Shown in pieces: positions 1 through 6,479 of a stretch of 16,865 nt of DNA; positions within the stretch are counted from its first letter, which is position 1; every line of letters begins with the position of its first letter. Position numbers and translations under genes: made by a program. This DNA comes from an uncultured Oscillospiraceae bacterium (GTDB taxonomy: Bacteria > Bacillota > Clostridia > Oscillospirales > Oscillospiraceae): the NCBI GenBank assembly GCA_905233785.1, contig CAJOCV010000014.1, forward strand, positions 17,238-34,102, read 5' to 3'. The notes under the pieces were generated by a model. The model worked only from the letters and a program-made list of their open reading frames with translations. It made no database searches and had not been told where the DNA came from.

Positions 1-1
1 C

Positions 2-33
2 CTTTTCATATACGGCATATCGTGTATGAAAAG
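2..33. promoter_or_regulatory. Inverted repeat upstream of arsR-type gene
   Basis: Arms CTTTTCATATACG (2-14) and CGTGTATGAAAAG (21-33) match at 12 of 13 positions around a 6-bp spacer. The dyad lies about 20 bp upstream of the -35 box of the ArsR operon. It could be an upstream operator or the terminator stem of a gene lying left of the window; neither side has a clear T-tract. The dyad is seen directly; its role is inferred. Confidence 0.45.
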
Positions 34-53
34 CAGTTGGAGAAAAATACACA

Positions 54-82
54 TTGACAAATTTCTATAAGTGTGTTACTCT
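54..82 (+). promoter_or_regulatory. Promoter of the ArsR-permease operon
   Basis: A consensus -35 TTGACA (54-59) is followed after 17 bp by TACTCT (77-82), preceded by TG at 74-75 (extended -10). The arsR start lies about 35 bp downstream. The perfect -35 and optimal spacing make this a convincing housekeeping-sigma promoter. Confidence 0.75.
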
Positions 83-92
83 ACATATAGAA
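63..92. promoter_or_regulatory. Candidate ArsR operator overlapping the promoter
   Basis: Perfect 7-bp arms TTCTATA (63-69) and TATAGAA (86-92) straddle the -10 element. AT-rich dyads overlapping the promoter are the usual binding sites of ArsR/SmtB repressors. Binding here by the repressor encoded just downstream would block RNA polymerase, giving autoregulation and metal(loid)-induced release. The dyad is seen; the binding is inferred. Confidence 0.55.
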
Positions 93-116
93 TGTTTTTG
101 AATGTGAGGGAAGTGC

Positions 117-434
117 ATGGAACAGGTCTATATCGACACCGCGAAAATGCTGCGCGCCATGTCCGATCCCAAGCGTCTGCGGATCGTGGATATGCTCTCC
201 TGCGGGGAACTGTGCGGCTGCAAGATCCTGGAGGAATTTCACATCACTCAGCCCACGCTGTCCCACGACATGAAGGTGCTGAGCGAGGCCGGGATCGTGA
301 AGCAGAAGCGGGAAGGGAAAAACATATACTACTCCCTCAACAACGAGGCACTTGCCTCGATGCATCAGACACTTGGCCGGATGTTCGTGGATAAGCCGGA
401 CTGCATCTGCCGTCAAAAAAGCTGCTGTGATTGA
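117..434 (+). CDS. ArsR/SmtB-family metal(loid)-responsive repressor
   Basis: This 105-residue winged-helix repressor has the usual length for ArsR/SmtB proteins. The helix-turn-helix is visible at about residues 30-56, with the recognition stretch ITQPTLSHDMKVL at 43-55. The metal-site helix carries ELCGC (Cys33, Cys35) with Cys29 just before, resembling the ELCVCDL arsenite site of classical ArsR. A second Cys cluster closes the protein (Cys96, Cys98, Cys103, Cys104), so an As(III)- or Cd-type thiolate site is plausible; the inducer cannot be fixed from sequence. The start at 117 is chosen over an out-of-frame ORF at 71 because it alone gives the family fold; GAGGGAAG precedes it. It leads an operon with a permease and a redox protein and likely autoregulates through the dyad at 63-92. 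Confidence 0.9.
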   Translation: MEQVYIDTAKMLRAMSDPKRLRIVDMLSCGELCGCKILEEFHITQPTLSHDMKVLSEAGIVKQKREGKNIYYSLNNEALASMHQTLGRMFVDKPDCICRQKSCCD

Positions 435-456
435 GCCGACGTTTCCTGCGTCGGCT
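434..456 (+). terminator. Hairpin after arsR-type gene (weak terminator or attenuator)
   Basis: The arms AGCCGACG (434-441) and CGTCGGCT (449-456) form a perfect 8-bp GC-rich stem with a 7-nt loop. It begins at the arsR-type stop codon and is followed only by TAAT, not a long T-tract. It probably lowers read-through into the permease or protects the upstream mRNA end, allowing repressor and permease to be made at different levels (inference). Confidence 0.5.
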
Positions 457-513
457 TAATCCGAGCTCAATATATAGAAATAATTAAAAGATTCAATGGA
501 AGGATAATTTCTA

Positions 514-1512
514 ATGGGACAGTTCATTCAAGATCAAATCCTCGGTATGAAGTGGCTCAATGTCCTGATTGGCAAGGGGCTGAGCGCGCTCGGTCTGGAT
601 ACCGCCACCCGCTGGGGCGGCAGCATACAGTTTTTTCTCTATGACGTCATCAAGATCACGATCCTGCTTTGTATGCTGATTTTCATCATCTCCTACATTC
701 AGAGCTTCTTTCCGCCGGAGCGTAGTAAGCGCATTTTGGGGCGCTTCCACGGGATCGGAGCCAACATCGTCGGGGCGCTGCTTGGCACTGTGACGCCGTT
801 CTGCTCCTGCTCGTCCATCCCGATCTTCATGGGCTTTACGAGCGCCGGCTTGCCGCTGGGCGTGACCTTCTCGTTTCTGATTTCCTCCCCGATGGTGGAT
901 CTCGGTAGCCTCGTTCTGCTGATGAGCATTTTCGGCGTCACAATTGCCGTGGCCTATGTGGTGCTGGGGCTGGTGATCGCCGTCCTCGGCGGAACGCTGA
1001 TTGAGAAGCTGCACATGGAAGACCAGGTGGCAGACTTTATACGCAATGCCAATTCGAGCGTCAGCCTTGAAGCTCCGGATCTGACGATTCTTGACCGTAT
1101 GGTTTATGCCAGAGATCAGGTCTTTTCCACCTTCAAGAAAGTCTTCCCGTACATTCTTATCGGTGTTGGCATCGGCGCGGTGATCCACAACTGGATCCCC
1201 GAGAGCTGGGTGGAGGCGGTGCTGGGAAGCCGCAATCCCTTCGGCGTCGTACTGGCAACGCTGGTCGGCGTGCCCATGTACGCGGATATCTTCGGCACGA
1301 TCCCGGTGGCGGAAGCGCTGCTTGGAAAAGGTGCTCTGCTGGGCACAATCCTCAGCTTCATGATGGCGGTCACGACACTGAGCCTGCCCTCGCTCATCAT
1401 GCTCCGCAAAGCCATTAAGCCTCGGCTGCTCGGCACATTCATTGCGATCTGCGTGATCGGCATTATCATCGTTGGATACGGCTTCAACGCCTTCCAATAT
1501 ATCTTCATCTGA
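514..1512 (+). CDS. ArsP/YraQ-family permease (DUF318, PF03773 type)
   Basis: This 332-residue integral membrane protein has about eight hydrophobic segments in two halves separated by a charged loop near residues 165-200. The signature TPFCSCSSIP sits at 94-103 (Cys97 and Cys99), followed by GLPLGVTFSFLISSPMVD at 112-129. The second-half signature VPMYADIFGTIPVAEALL is at 253-270. These belong to the two-fold repeated permease family that includes the organoarsenical exporter ArsP; many members are of unknown substrate. The start at 514 has AAGGATAA upstream. It lies between an ArsR repressor and a CxxC mini-thioredoxin, a recurring trio that supports export of a thiol-reactive metalloid or metal species. 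The substrate is an inference; trivalent organoarsenicals are one option. Confidence 0.85.
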   Translation: MGQFIQDQILGMKWLNVLIGKGLSALGLDTATRWGGSIQFFLYDVIKITILLCMLIFIISYIQSFFPPERSKRILGRFHGIGANIVGALLGTVTPFCSCSSIPIFMGFTSAGLPLGVTFSFLISSPMVDLGSLVLLMSIFGVTIAVAYVVLGLVIAVLGGTLIEKLHMEDQVADFIRNANSSVSLEAPDLTILDRMVYARDQVFSTFKKVFPYILIGVGIGAVIHNWIPESWVEAVLGSRNPFGVVLATLVGVPMYADIFGTIPVAEALLGKGALLGTILSFMMAVTTLSLPSLIMLRKAIKPRLLGTFIAICVIGIIIVGYGFNAFQYIFI

Positions 1513-1526
1513 CAGGAGGATTATCC

Positions 1527-1754
1527 ATGAACATCAAGGTTTTAGGCGGCGGATGCCGTAACTGTGAGAATCTGTTGGCGGCCGTGAAAGAGGCGGTTGC
1601 CGAAAAAGGGATCGAGGCCGAAATCGAGTACATCACCGACATGGGCAAAATCATGGAATACGGCATTATGAGTACCCCAGCGCTGATGGTCGATAACAAG
1701 GTCGTGTCCATGGGACGTGTGTTGAAGGCAAAAGAAGTGATGAAACTTTTATAG
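1527..1754 (+). CDS. Small CxxC redox protein, thioredoxin-fold (TM0996/MTH895-like)
   Basis: This 75-residue protein has the active-site motif GGGCRNC at 7-13 (CxxC Cys10/Cys13) and the cis-proline segment STPALMVDNKV at 49-59. These define the small-disulfide thioredoxin_3 type, which is shorter than ordinary thioredoxin. It begins 14 bp after the permease stop, with an AGGAGG Shine-Dalgarno, so it is co-transcribed and probably co-translated at high level. A likely role is thiol chemistry for the permease system, such as reducing or handing over a thiol-bound metal(loid) at the cytoplasmic face (inference). It is the last gene before the terminator at 1909-1945. Confidence 0.85.
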   Translation: MNIKVLGGGCRNCENLLAAVKEAVAEKGIEAEIEYITDMGKIMEYGIMSTPALMVDNKVVSMGRVLKAKEVMKLL

Positions 1755-1755
1755 T

Positions 1756-1835
1756 AATGCACCCCACCCAACGCAAATGCACCCCACCCAACGCAAATGC
1801 ACCCCACCCTCAAAAAATGCACCCCGCCTTGACCC
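1756..1835. repeat. Four tandem copies of a 20-bp unit beginning AATGCACCCC
   Basis: Units lie at 1756-1775, 1776-1795, 1796-1815 and 1816-1835. The first two are identical (AATGCACCCCACCCAACGCA); the third keeps 14 leading bases; the fourth keeps AATGCACCCC then diverges. The array starts 2 bp after the redox-protein stop codon, so it is in the 3' UTR of the operon. The same core, ATGCACCCCG, recurs at 16811-16820, suggesting a dispersed genomic repeat family. Confidence 0.9.
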
Positions 1836-1846
1836 CGGGGTGCATT
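1816..1846. repeat. Inverted repeat made from the tandem unit
   Basis: AATGCACCCCG (1816-1826) pairs perfectly with CGGGGTGCATT (1836-1846) across a 9-nt loop, giving a strong 11-bp stem. The left arm is the core of the last tandem unit, so the array ends in a palindrome, a layout like REP/BIME elements. It may also cap the upstream mRNA. Confidence 0.8.
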
Positions 1847-1880
1847 TGGTATCATTATCAGCGTGATTTGCCATAATCGT

Positions 1881-1904
1881 GAGGAACAAAGACATGTGTT
1901 CCTC
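1881..1904. repeat. 8-bp inverted repeat upstream of the terminator
   Basis: GAGGAACA (1881-1888) and TGTTCCTC (1897-1904) form a perfect stem with an 8-nt loop. It lies immediately upstream of the operon terminator and probably adds to 3'-end structure. No specific role can be assigned. Confidence 0.5.
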
Positions 1905-1908
1905 AAAG

Positions 1909-1945
1909 TAAAATCTCCGTATTATTATGGGGATTTTATTTTTTT
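1909..1945 (+). terminator. Rho-independent terminator of the ArsR-permease-redox operon
   Basis: TAAAATCTCC (1909-1918) pairs with GGGGATTTTA (1929-1938) with one G-U wobble, and is followed by an unbroken T-tract at 1939-1945. This ends transcription entering from the left. Confidence 0.75.
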
Positions 1946-2040
1946 GCCTGTAACGCTTCCGCCTGCTCCATAGCGCGGCGAAAAACAAATTGCGAGGGAA
2001 TGCGATTCCTCCATAGACCGCTAAGAATTTTTCCGGCTGG

Positions 2041-2075
2041 ATTTGCGTCATGCATCGTGATCGCCTGACGCAAAT
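2041..2075. repeat. 10-bp inverted repeat ATTTGCGTCA / TGACGCAAAT
   Basis: The perfect 10-bp arms at 2041-2050 and 2066-2075 enclose a 15-nt loop. Arm and flank (GACGCAAATCTGCCTCGGAA) resemble the stretch after the right arm of the 16716-16752 palindrome (GGCGCAAATTCTGATCGGAA). This suggests that both belong to one repeat family (inference). Confidence 0.65.
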
Positions 2076-2103
2076 CTGCCTCGGAAATCTTTCATAGCGC
2101 CTG

Positions 2104-2646
2104 ATGGAAGAAGCGTATAACTGCTCAGTCCCCCCCGCGGGCGACGAAACAGGGAGCGGCGCTCACGCTAACGTCAGAAAAAGCTACAGTGTCAGCCCGG
2201 GCAATTATGACGACGACGGAAACTACTACGCCTTCAGCACCTATAATTCATACGGCGATTTTATTCTGCCCCGTCCGAACGGGGATAAAGATGAGCGCCT
2301 GCGTCATAACATTGCCGACTATACGGTCTCCAGCTTTCCACAGGAGACCGTGGAGTGCTTGCATCGGGAGTATCGGCGCTTTCTGGACGAGGGTATCACC
2401 GTTTGCTTCAGCTATACGCCGCGCAACCGTTCCTCCTTGACGGATGAGAGCAGCCCGGAGGCAAGGGCGGCTCTGCACCGCTATTTGTGCAGGGAGCTCT
2501 GCGTCCCCGTCATTTCCGGAATGGAGGAGTACCTGCTTCCCGGCATTTACTTCTGGCAGATTGACAGTCATACCAGTACGGAGGGAGCCGCCATTCGCAC
2601 AAGGCAGGTGATTGAAGACCTCAAAGCGCATGACATCTTACAGTAA
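2104..2646 (+). pseudogene. C-terminal part of an SGNH-hydrolase-like protein, probably 5'-truncated
   Basis: The 180-residue frame reads like the back half of an SGNH/DltD-like esterase found in Firmicutes. It has NSYGDFILPRPN near 47-58, VCFSYTPRNRSSL near 100-112, and the closing block PGIYFWQIDSHTSTEGAAIRT near 146-166. The Asp and His of IDSHTSTEG would supply the acid/base pair. The N-terminal half that should carry the signal/anchor segment and the nucleophilic Ser block is absent. An in-frame TAG lies at 2095-2097, and no Shine-Dalgarno precedes ATG 2104. The first 40 residues are low in hydrophobicity and give no membrane segment. It most likely remains from a deletion at the repeat-rich region to its left. 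A short intact gene cannot be excluded, and the family assignment rests on recognition of the C-terminal pattern only. Confidence 0.5.
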
Positions 2647-2664
2647 AAAAGCGGAACTTCCAAA

Positions 2665-2693
2665 TTGCTATGTTTTGCAGCCTGTGTTATAAT
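2665..2693 (+). promoter_or_regulatory. Promoter of the glycosyltransferase gene
   Basis: TTGCTA (2665-2670), a 17-bp spacer and a perfect TATAAT (2688-2693) with TG at 2685-2686 (extended -10). It leaves a leader of roughly 155 nt before ATG 2857, with a small hairpin inside. Confidence 0.75.
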
Positions 2694-2728
2694 ATTATTA
2701 TACGTCTGCTCCAATGCCAAGGGGGGCT

Positions 2729-2753
2729 CAGAGGGGGAAGGCCTCTGGTTTTT
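2729..2753 (+). terminator. Small leader hairpin with T-run (possible attenuator)
   Basis: CAGAGG (2729-2734) pairs with CCTCTG (2742-2747), followed by GTTTTTC. The stem is only 6 bp, so termination would be partial. It sits in the glycosyltransferase leader and could tune read-through. Weak evidence. Confidence 0.3.
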
Positions 2754-2856
2754 CGCCTCGCACGGCAACGGACATTCCTGTCTTCAAAAGGGAGCTGCAA
2801 AGCGTCGGCCTTCGCGGCGCGATGAAAAACAATACTCAATCACAGGAGATTCTGCA

Positions 2857-4260
2857 ATGAAAGTTTGTTTGCTGAACGATTCCTTCGCGCCGGTCATAGA
2901 CGGCGTTGTCAACGTGATGCTCAACTACGCCGATTATTTGGGGCGGGATCACGGCGCCGAAGTGATGGTGGGCACGCCCAAATACCCCGACGCCGACTAC
3001 AGCGCATATGCCTATCCGGTCGTACCGTATCAGAGCTTTGACACGACAGCGATTACCAACGGCTACCGAACCGGTAATCCCTTCTCCGGCAAGGCGGTTG
3101 CGGAGCTCGCGGCCTTCAAGCCCGAAATCATCCACAGCCACTGCCCGGCCTCGGCAACCATTATCGCGCGGCTGCTGCGGGAAGAGTGCGGCGCGCCGAT
3201 CGTTTTCACGTATCATACCAAGTATGACATTGACATCGAGCGCGCGGTGAAAATCAAACTTGCCGCCAAAGAGAGTATCCGCGCCATGGTGAGCAATATT
3301 GAAGCCTGCGACGATGTTTGGGTAGTAAGCCGCGGCGCCGGTGAAAGCCTGAAGGCGCTGGGCTTTCAGGGAGATTACCGGGTCATGAACAACGGTGTGG
3401 ATTTTGAAAAGGGCAGGGCGGATGCGGCGCTCGTCGAGAAGACGACAGAGGGCTATGATTTGCCCGCGGGGGTGCCGGTGTTTTTGTTCGTGGGACGTAT
3501 GATGACCTACAAGGGGCTGCCGCTGATTTTGGACGCACTGAAGCTTCTGGCAGATAGCGGACAGGACTTTCGCATGGTGTTTGTGGGAAAAGGGCCGGAT
3601 AAAGAGCTGCTGGAACGCAGGGCGAAGGAACTCGGCCTTATGGAAAACGGCAAGGCGGGAAAGTGTATTTTCACCGGCCCCATTTATGACCGGGAAGCGC
3701 TGCGCGCATGGAACACAAGGGCGGATTTGTTCCTCTTCCCCTCTACCTTTGATACCAACGGCCTTGTGGTACGGGAGGCTGCGGCCTGCGGGCTTGCCAG
3801 CGTTCTGATCGAGGGCTCCTGTGCGGCGGAGGATGTCTCGGACGGGCACAACGGCTTTACCATTCGGGAGACCCCCGAGGCCATGGCTGCTCTGCTCCGG
3901 GAGGCATGCGGAAATCTGGACCGACTGCATGAAGTCGGGGAGAATGCCATGAATGAGCTTGTCCTCTCCTGGCGGGACTGCGTATCGGCGGCATATGAGC
4001 GCTATCAGGTCGTATTGGACGAAAAAAAGCGCGGCGCGCTGCAGAAAAAGAAGCTGCCGGCAGATCTGCTCTTGTCGCTGACAGCACGCAGCATGGAGGA
4101 GGCGGAGCGGTACAGACAGATTCGCCGAGAGCTGTTCTGTGATTTTAAGGAGAGCGCCGTGGGCATGATGGAGAACATCCAGGATGCGGAGGAGCACATG
4201 GAGCGTTTCCTGGACAGGATCGGGGAGATTGTGCGCCGCGAGATCGGCTCGAAAAAATAA
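2857..4260 (+). CDS. GT4-family glycosyltransferase (GT-B fold), probably lipid- or polymer-glycosylating
   Basis: This is a 467-residue cytoplasmic or membrane-associated GT-B enzyme. The N-terminal acceptor domain runs from MKVCLLNDSFAPVIDGVVN, with IIHSHCPASA at 91-100 and FTYHTKYDIDIE at 117-128. The donor domain includes FLFVGRMMTYKGL at 209-221 and FPSTFDTNGLVVREAAACG at 294-312. The usual E-x7-E donor motif is here D-x7-E (Asp299, Glu307). The pattern resembles diacylglycerol glucosyltransferases and PimB/MshA-like enzymes, so a glycolipid or cell-wall role is plausible (inference). After about residue 380 there is a charged helical tail longer than the GT4 core. The start at 2857 is chosen over upstream in-frame codons because CAGGAGA lies 8 bp before it and the conserved fold begins there. 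Confidence 0.85.
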   Translation: MKVCLLNDSFAPVIDGVVNVMLNYADYLGRDHGAEVMVGTPKYPDADYSAYAYPVVPYQSFDTTAITNGYRTGNPFSGKAVAELAAFKPEIIHSHCPASATIIARLLREECGAPIVFTYHTKYDIDIERAVKIKLAAKESIRAMVSNIEACDDVWVVSRGAGESLKALGFQGDYRVMNNGVDFEKGRADAALVEKTTEGYDLPAGVPVFLFVGRMMTYKGLPLILDALKLLADSGQDFRMVFVGKGPDKELLERRAKELGLMENGKAGKCIFTGPIYDREALRAWNTRADLFLFPSTFDTNGLVVREAAACGLASVLIEGSCAAEDVSDGHNGFTIRETPEAMAALLREACGNLDRLHEVGENAMNELVLSWRDCVSAAYERYQVVLDEKKRGALQKKKLPADLLLSLTARSMEEAERYRQIRRELFCDFKESAVGMMENIQDAEEHMERFLDRIGEIVRREIGSKK

Positions 4261-4350
4261 CATCCCGCGGCGTACCACTCGATACAGGCAAGCTCATGCA
4301 GCAGAGAAGGAGACGCATTGCGGGGATGACGATATTTTTCTAAAAGAATC

Positions 4351-4368
4351 GGTGAGGCGTTCCTCGCC
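4351..4368 (+). promoter_or_regulatory. Hairpin just upstream of the nitroreductase ribosome-binding site
   Basis: GGTGAGG (4351-4357) pairs with CCTCGCC (4362-4368), one G-U wobble, 4-nt loop. It stops 2 bp short of the GAGGGAGGAA Shine-Dalgarno. It might affect access to the ribosome-binding site. No function is proven. Confidence 0.3.
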
Positions 4369-4385
4369 AAGAGGGAGGAATTCGT

Positions 4386-5222
4386 ATGCAATTTCCTGTT
4401 CAGGAGACGATTGAAAAGCGCCGCAGCATTCGCAGCTATGAACCGAAGCCGCTGCGGGCAGAGGATCGTGATAAACTGATGGCCTTTGCCGAAGCGGTGA
4501 ATAACCCCTTCGGCGTCCCGACCCGGATCGGCCTGATCGAAACGGAGCACGCCGACAGCCCCAAAAAGCTGGGCACCTACGGCGTTATCAGGGGCGCGGG
4601 CAGCTTCCTCGGTATTGCGGTGGCAAAGGAGCCGCTGGGACTGGAGGCAGCCGGTTACGACATGGAGCAGGTAGTGCTTTATGCGACACATCTTGGTCTG
4701 GGTACCTGCTGGCTTGCCGGAACGCTTAACCGAGAGGGCTTTACCAGGGCGATGGGGACCGGGGAAGGGGAGTGGATGCCGGCGATCACACCGGTCGGAT
4801 ACCCGGCGCAGAAGCTCAGCTTCCATGAGCAGCTTATGCGCTCTTCTATGAAATCCACGCAGCGGAAGCCGTGGCGTGAGCTCTTCTTCCACACGGATTT
4901 CCGCACGGCGCTGTGCGAAGCGGATGTTGGTGACTATGCCCCGGCGCTGGAGCTGCTGCGCCTCGCGCCGTCCGCCACCAACGCCCAACCCTGGCGCGTG
5001 GTGATGGATGGTAGTGCGTTCCATTTCTACGCTGTCGTCGGCAAGGATGCATTGGCCGAAAATCCGCCAGCCATCCAGCGTGTGGATGTGGGGATCGGCG
5101 CCTGTCATTTCCATCTGGCAACGCAAGAGAAAAAGCTGCCCGGTCATTTCGCGCGCCTGAACGATCGTGTAAGTTCGGCGCCGGAAGGCTGGCGCTACCT
5201 GTTCAGTTGGGTCAAAGGATAG
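4386..5222 (+). CDS. Nitroreductase-family protein (TM1586 type), FMN-binding
   Basis: This 278-residue protein has the tandem half-domains of TM1586-like nitroreductases. The first FMN-contact motif is EKRRSIRSY at 10-18; GLGTCWLAG lies at 104-112; the second half carries APSATNAQPWR at 194-204, the SxxNxQPW flavin-binding motif. Such proteins use FMN to reduce nitro or other electrophilic compounds with NAD(P)H; the natural substrate is unknown. The start has a strong GGGAGGAA Shine-Dalgarno. It follows the glycosyltransferase by 125 bp in the same direction without a clear terminator between, so read-through is possible. It converges with the SRAP gene; the 105 bp between the two stop codons show no strong rho-independent terminator. 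Confidence 0.85.
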   Translation: MQFPVQETIEKRRSIRSYEPKPLRAEDRDKLMAFAEAVNNPFGVPTRIGLIETEHADSPKKLGTYGVIRGAGSFLGIAVAKEPLGLEAAGYDMEQVVLYATHLGLGTCWLAGTLNREGFTRAMGTGEGEWMPAITPVGYPAQKLSFHEQLMRSSMKSTQRKPWRELFFHTDFRTALCEADVGDYAPALELLRLAPSATNAQPWRVVMDGSAFHFYAVVGKDALAENPPAIQRVDVGIGACHFHLATQEKKLPGHFARLNDRVSSAPEGWRYLFSWVKG

Positions 5223-5327
5223 GACAGGGGCTGCTTTCGTATCCCTTCCGTGCGGCAGGCTCAGACGCCGGGCGGCTTCAGGCGGGCGAAACGAAACACG
5301 ACACAAATTTCGCCTGGGAATTCGGAA

Positions 5328-5969
5328 TTATCTGAGGCTTGTGTTCACCGCCGCTTCCTTTTCAAAGGTCATATCGGTCAGGGCGGAGGCAAGGAGAATG
5401 TGTGGATTGATATTTGGGTCGATCCAACGGGAAACCTCACTTTCCGGCAGAATCAGGGGCATGCGGTCGTGGAGAAAGGAGATCGAATCGCCCGGCTCCC
5501 GCGTCAGGATTACGAAGTGAGGGTAGCCCTCCTCCATGCGGTAGATACCGCACAGCCAGGTCATGTCCCCACCCTTCGGCATGATCGCGTATTTTTCCCC
5601 TGCTTTTGTTTTTCCGGAGGGCGAGAGCGTATGCTCCCATTCGTAGTACCAGGAGGCCGGAATGATACAGCGGTGGGTAGCCCAGCCCTCCTTGAAGACA
5701 GCCTTCTCCGCGGCGGTTTCTGCGCGGGCGTTGGCAACGATGCGCGTGATGCCGTGGATGTGATAGCCCCAGAGCATGGGGAATACGGCCTTTTCTCCGG
5801 CTCTGTTGCTGGCGAGCACCGGCACAAGGGAATCGGGCCAGACCTCGCCCTCGGTGCTCAGGGGTCTTGCGATACGCTGGATGTTGGCTTGATAGAGCTT
5901 GGAACGCTGCGCGGCCTCTACGATCGGCCGCAGTTTCGGGGACATTTCCATATAATAGCGGCAGCACAT
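5328..5969 (-). CDS. SRAP-domain protein (YedK/HMCES-like abasic-site crosslinking protein)
   Basis: This 213-residue SRAP (DUF159) protein would become N-terminal Cys after Met removal (MCCRYY), the residue that forms a thiazolidine crosslink with abasic sites in single-stranded DNA. Other active-site residues are in place: Asn80 in NARAET (80-85), Glu110 in WYYEW (107-111) and His167 in HDRMP (167-171). RCIIPAS at 100-106 is also typical. Most family members begin MCGR; here the third residue is Cys. The start at 5969 is preferred over the in-frame upstream codon at 6080 because Cys2 is required and GAGGAGGAA sits just before it. It starts 2 bp after the YolD-like stop codon, so it is the last gene of the SOS-type cassette and likely protects stalled forks alongside the polymerase. 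Confidence 0.92.
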   Translation of the reverse strand: MCCRYYMEMSPKLRPIVEAAQRSKLYQANIQRIARPLSTEGEVWPDSLVPVLASNRAGEKAVFPMLWGYHIHGITRIVANARAETAAEKAVFKEGWATHRCIIPASWYYEWEHTLSPSGKTKAGEKYAIMPKGGDMTWLCGIYRMEEGYPHFVILTREPGDSISFLHDRMPLILPESEVSRWIDPNINPHILLASALTDMTFEKEAAVNTSLR

Positions 5970-5971
5970 CG

Positions 5972-6466
5972 TTATTCCTCCTCGTTGGACAGCTCGACGC
6001 GGATTTCCGCAAGATCGGCAAATTCGATCTCCTGATCGGCGATGACGATCGACCGGCGCAGCACGGGATCCACTTTCCACACTATGCCGCTCACACGCTC
6101 GTAGCTTCCGCGCAGACCGTAGGCCTCGTGGTTTTCGTCCTGGCAGGGCAGATAATAGACAACCGTCGCCCGGATACGGTTTTCCCGCGCTGCGCGTAGA
6201 TTTTTTGTCTTCTCGCAGAGCAAGGTGAGCGTGCTGTCAAGCCTTGCCTGCTCTTCGTCGTTCAACTCCCGCCTGCTCACATATCGCTCCAGCTTTTCGC
6301 CGATGGCCTCCTCAAAGCCCTTGAGCGCGGAGAAGGGTGAGAAAATCTTGGCGCGCTGGCTCAGGCGCATCTTTGGATGACGGACGGAGAAATCGTCATA
6401 TGCGCTGTGTGTCGGTCTGCTGCGGTAAAAGGCGGCACGGTATTTGCTTTCCACAGTTTGCTCCAT
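5972..6466 (-). CDS. YolD-like protein (partner of Y-family polymerase)
   Basis: This 164-residue protein carries the YolD-like signature near its N terminus: YDDFSVRHPKMRLSQRAKIFSPFSALKGFEEAI at about residues 23-55. A helical charged stretch with ELNDEEQARLDSTL follows, then a beta-rich C-terminal part (RIRATVVYYLP, VSGIVWKVDP). YolD-like proteins (PF08863) are regularly found beside UvrX/DinB-type polymerases and have been likened to UmuD functionally; the biochemistry is not settled. The start at 6466 is chosen because AGGAG lies 6 bp upstream; an in-frame codon at 6496 lies inside the polymerase gene and lacks one. It begins 13 bp after the polymerase stop. Confidence 0.85.
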   Translation of the reverse strand: MEQTVESKYRAAFYRSRPTHSAYDDFSVRHPKMRLSQRAKIFSPFSALKGFEEAIGEKLERYVSRRELNDEEQARLDSTLTLLCEKTKNLRAARENRIRATVVYYLPCQDENHEAYGLRGSYERVSGIVWKVDPVLRRSIVIADQEIEFADLAEIRVELSNEEE

Positions 6467-6479
6467 AATGAGCTCCTTT

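Larger units (their letters stand above)
1755..2103. other. Gene-free stretch with repeats and terminator
   Basis: The 349 bp hold, in order, the 20-bp tandem array with its hairpin, an 8-bp dyad, the operon terminator and the ATTTGCGTCA palindrome. The minus-strand reading frame through it mostly translates the tandem repeat (VGCICVGWG-like peptides), so it is not taken as a gene. No promoter or ribosome-binding site convincingly serves the gene at 2104. The 5' end of that gene may have been lost here. Confidence 0.6.

Noticed and set aside
1756..1835. CRISPR array
   Set aside because: The units are head-to-tail 20-mers with no unique spacers and no cas genes in the window.
1505..1906. Minus-strand open frame over the redox gene and repeat array
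   Set aside because: Its translation is largely the 20-bp repeat read as protein, and it overlaps a clear gene on the other strand.
2665..2856. Longer start for the glycosyltransferase
   Set aside because: The extension begins within the -35 element of the predicted promoter and has no family similarity; ATG 2857 has a good ribosome-binding site.
2836..4278. 480-residue minus-strand frame opposite the glycosyltransferase
   Set aside because: Shadow of the GC-rich coding strand; composition is His/Arg/Gln-rich with no recognisable domain, while the plus-strand GT4 motifs are complete.
5250..6035. 261-residue plus-strand frame opposite SRAP
   Set aside because: No domain; the minus-strand protein has all four SRAP active-site residues.
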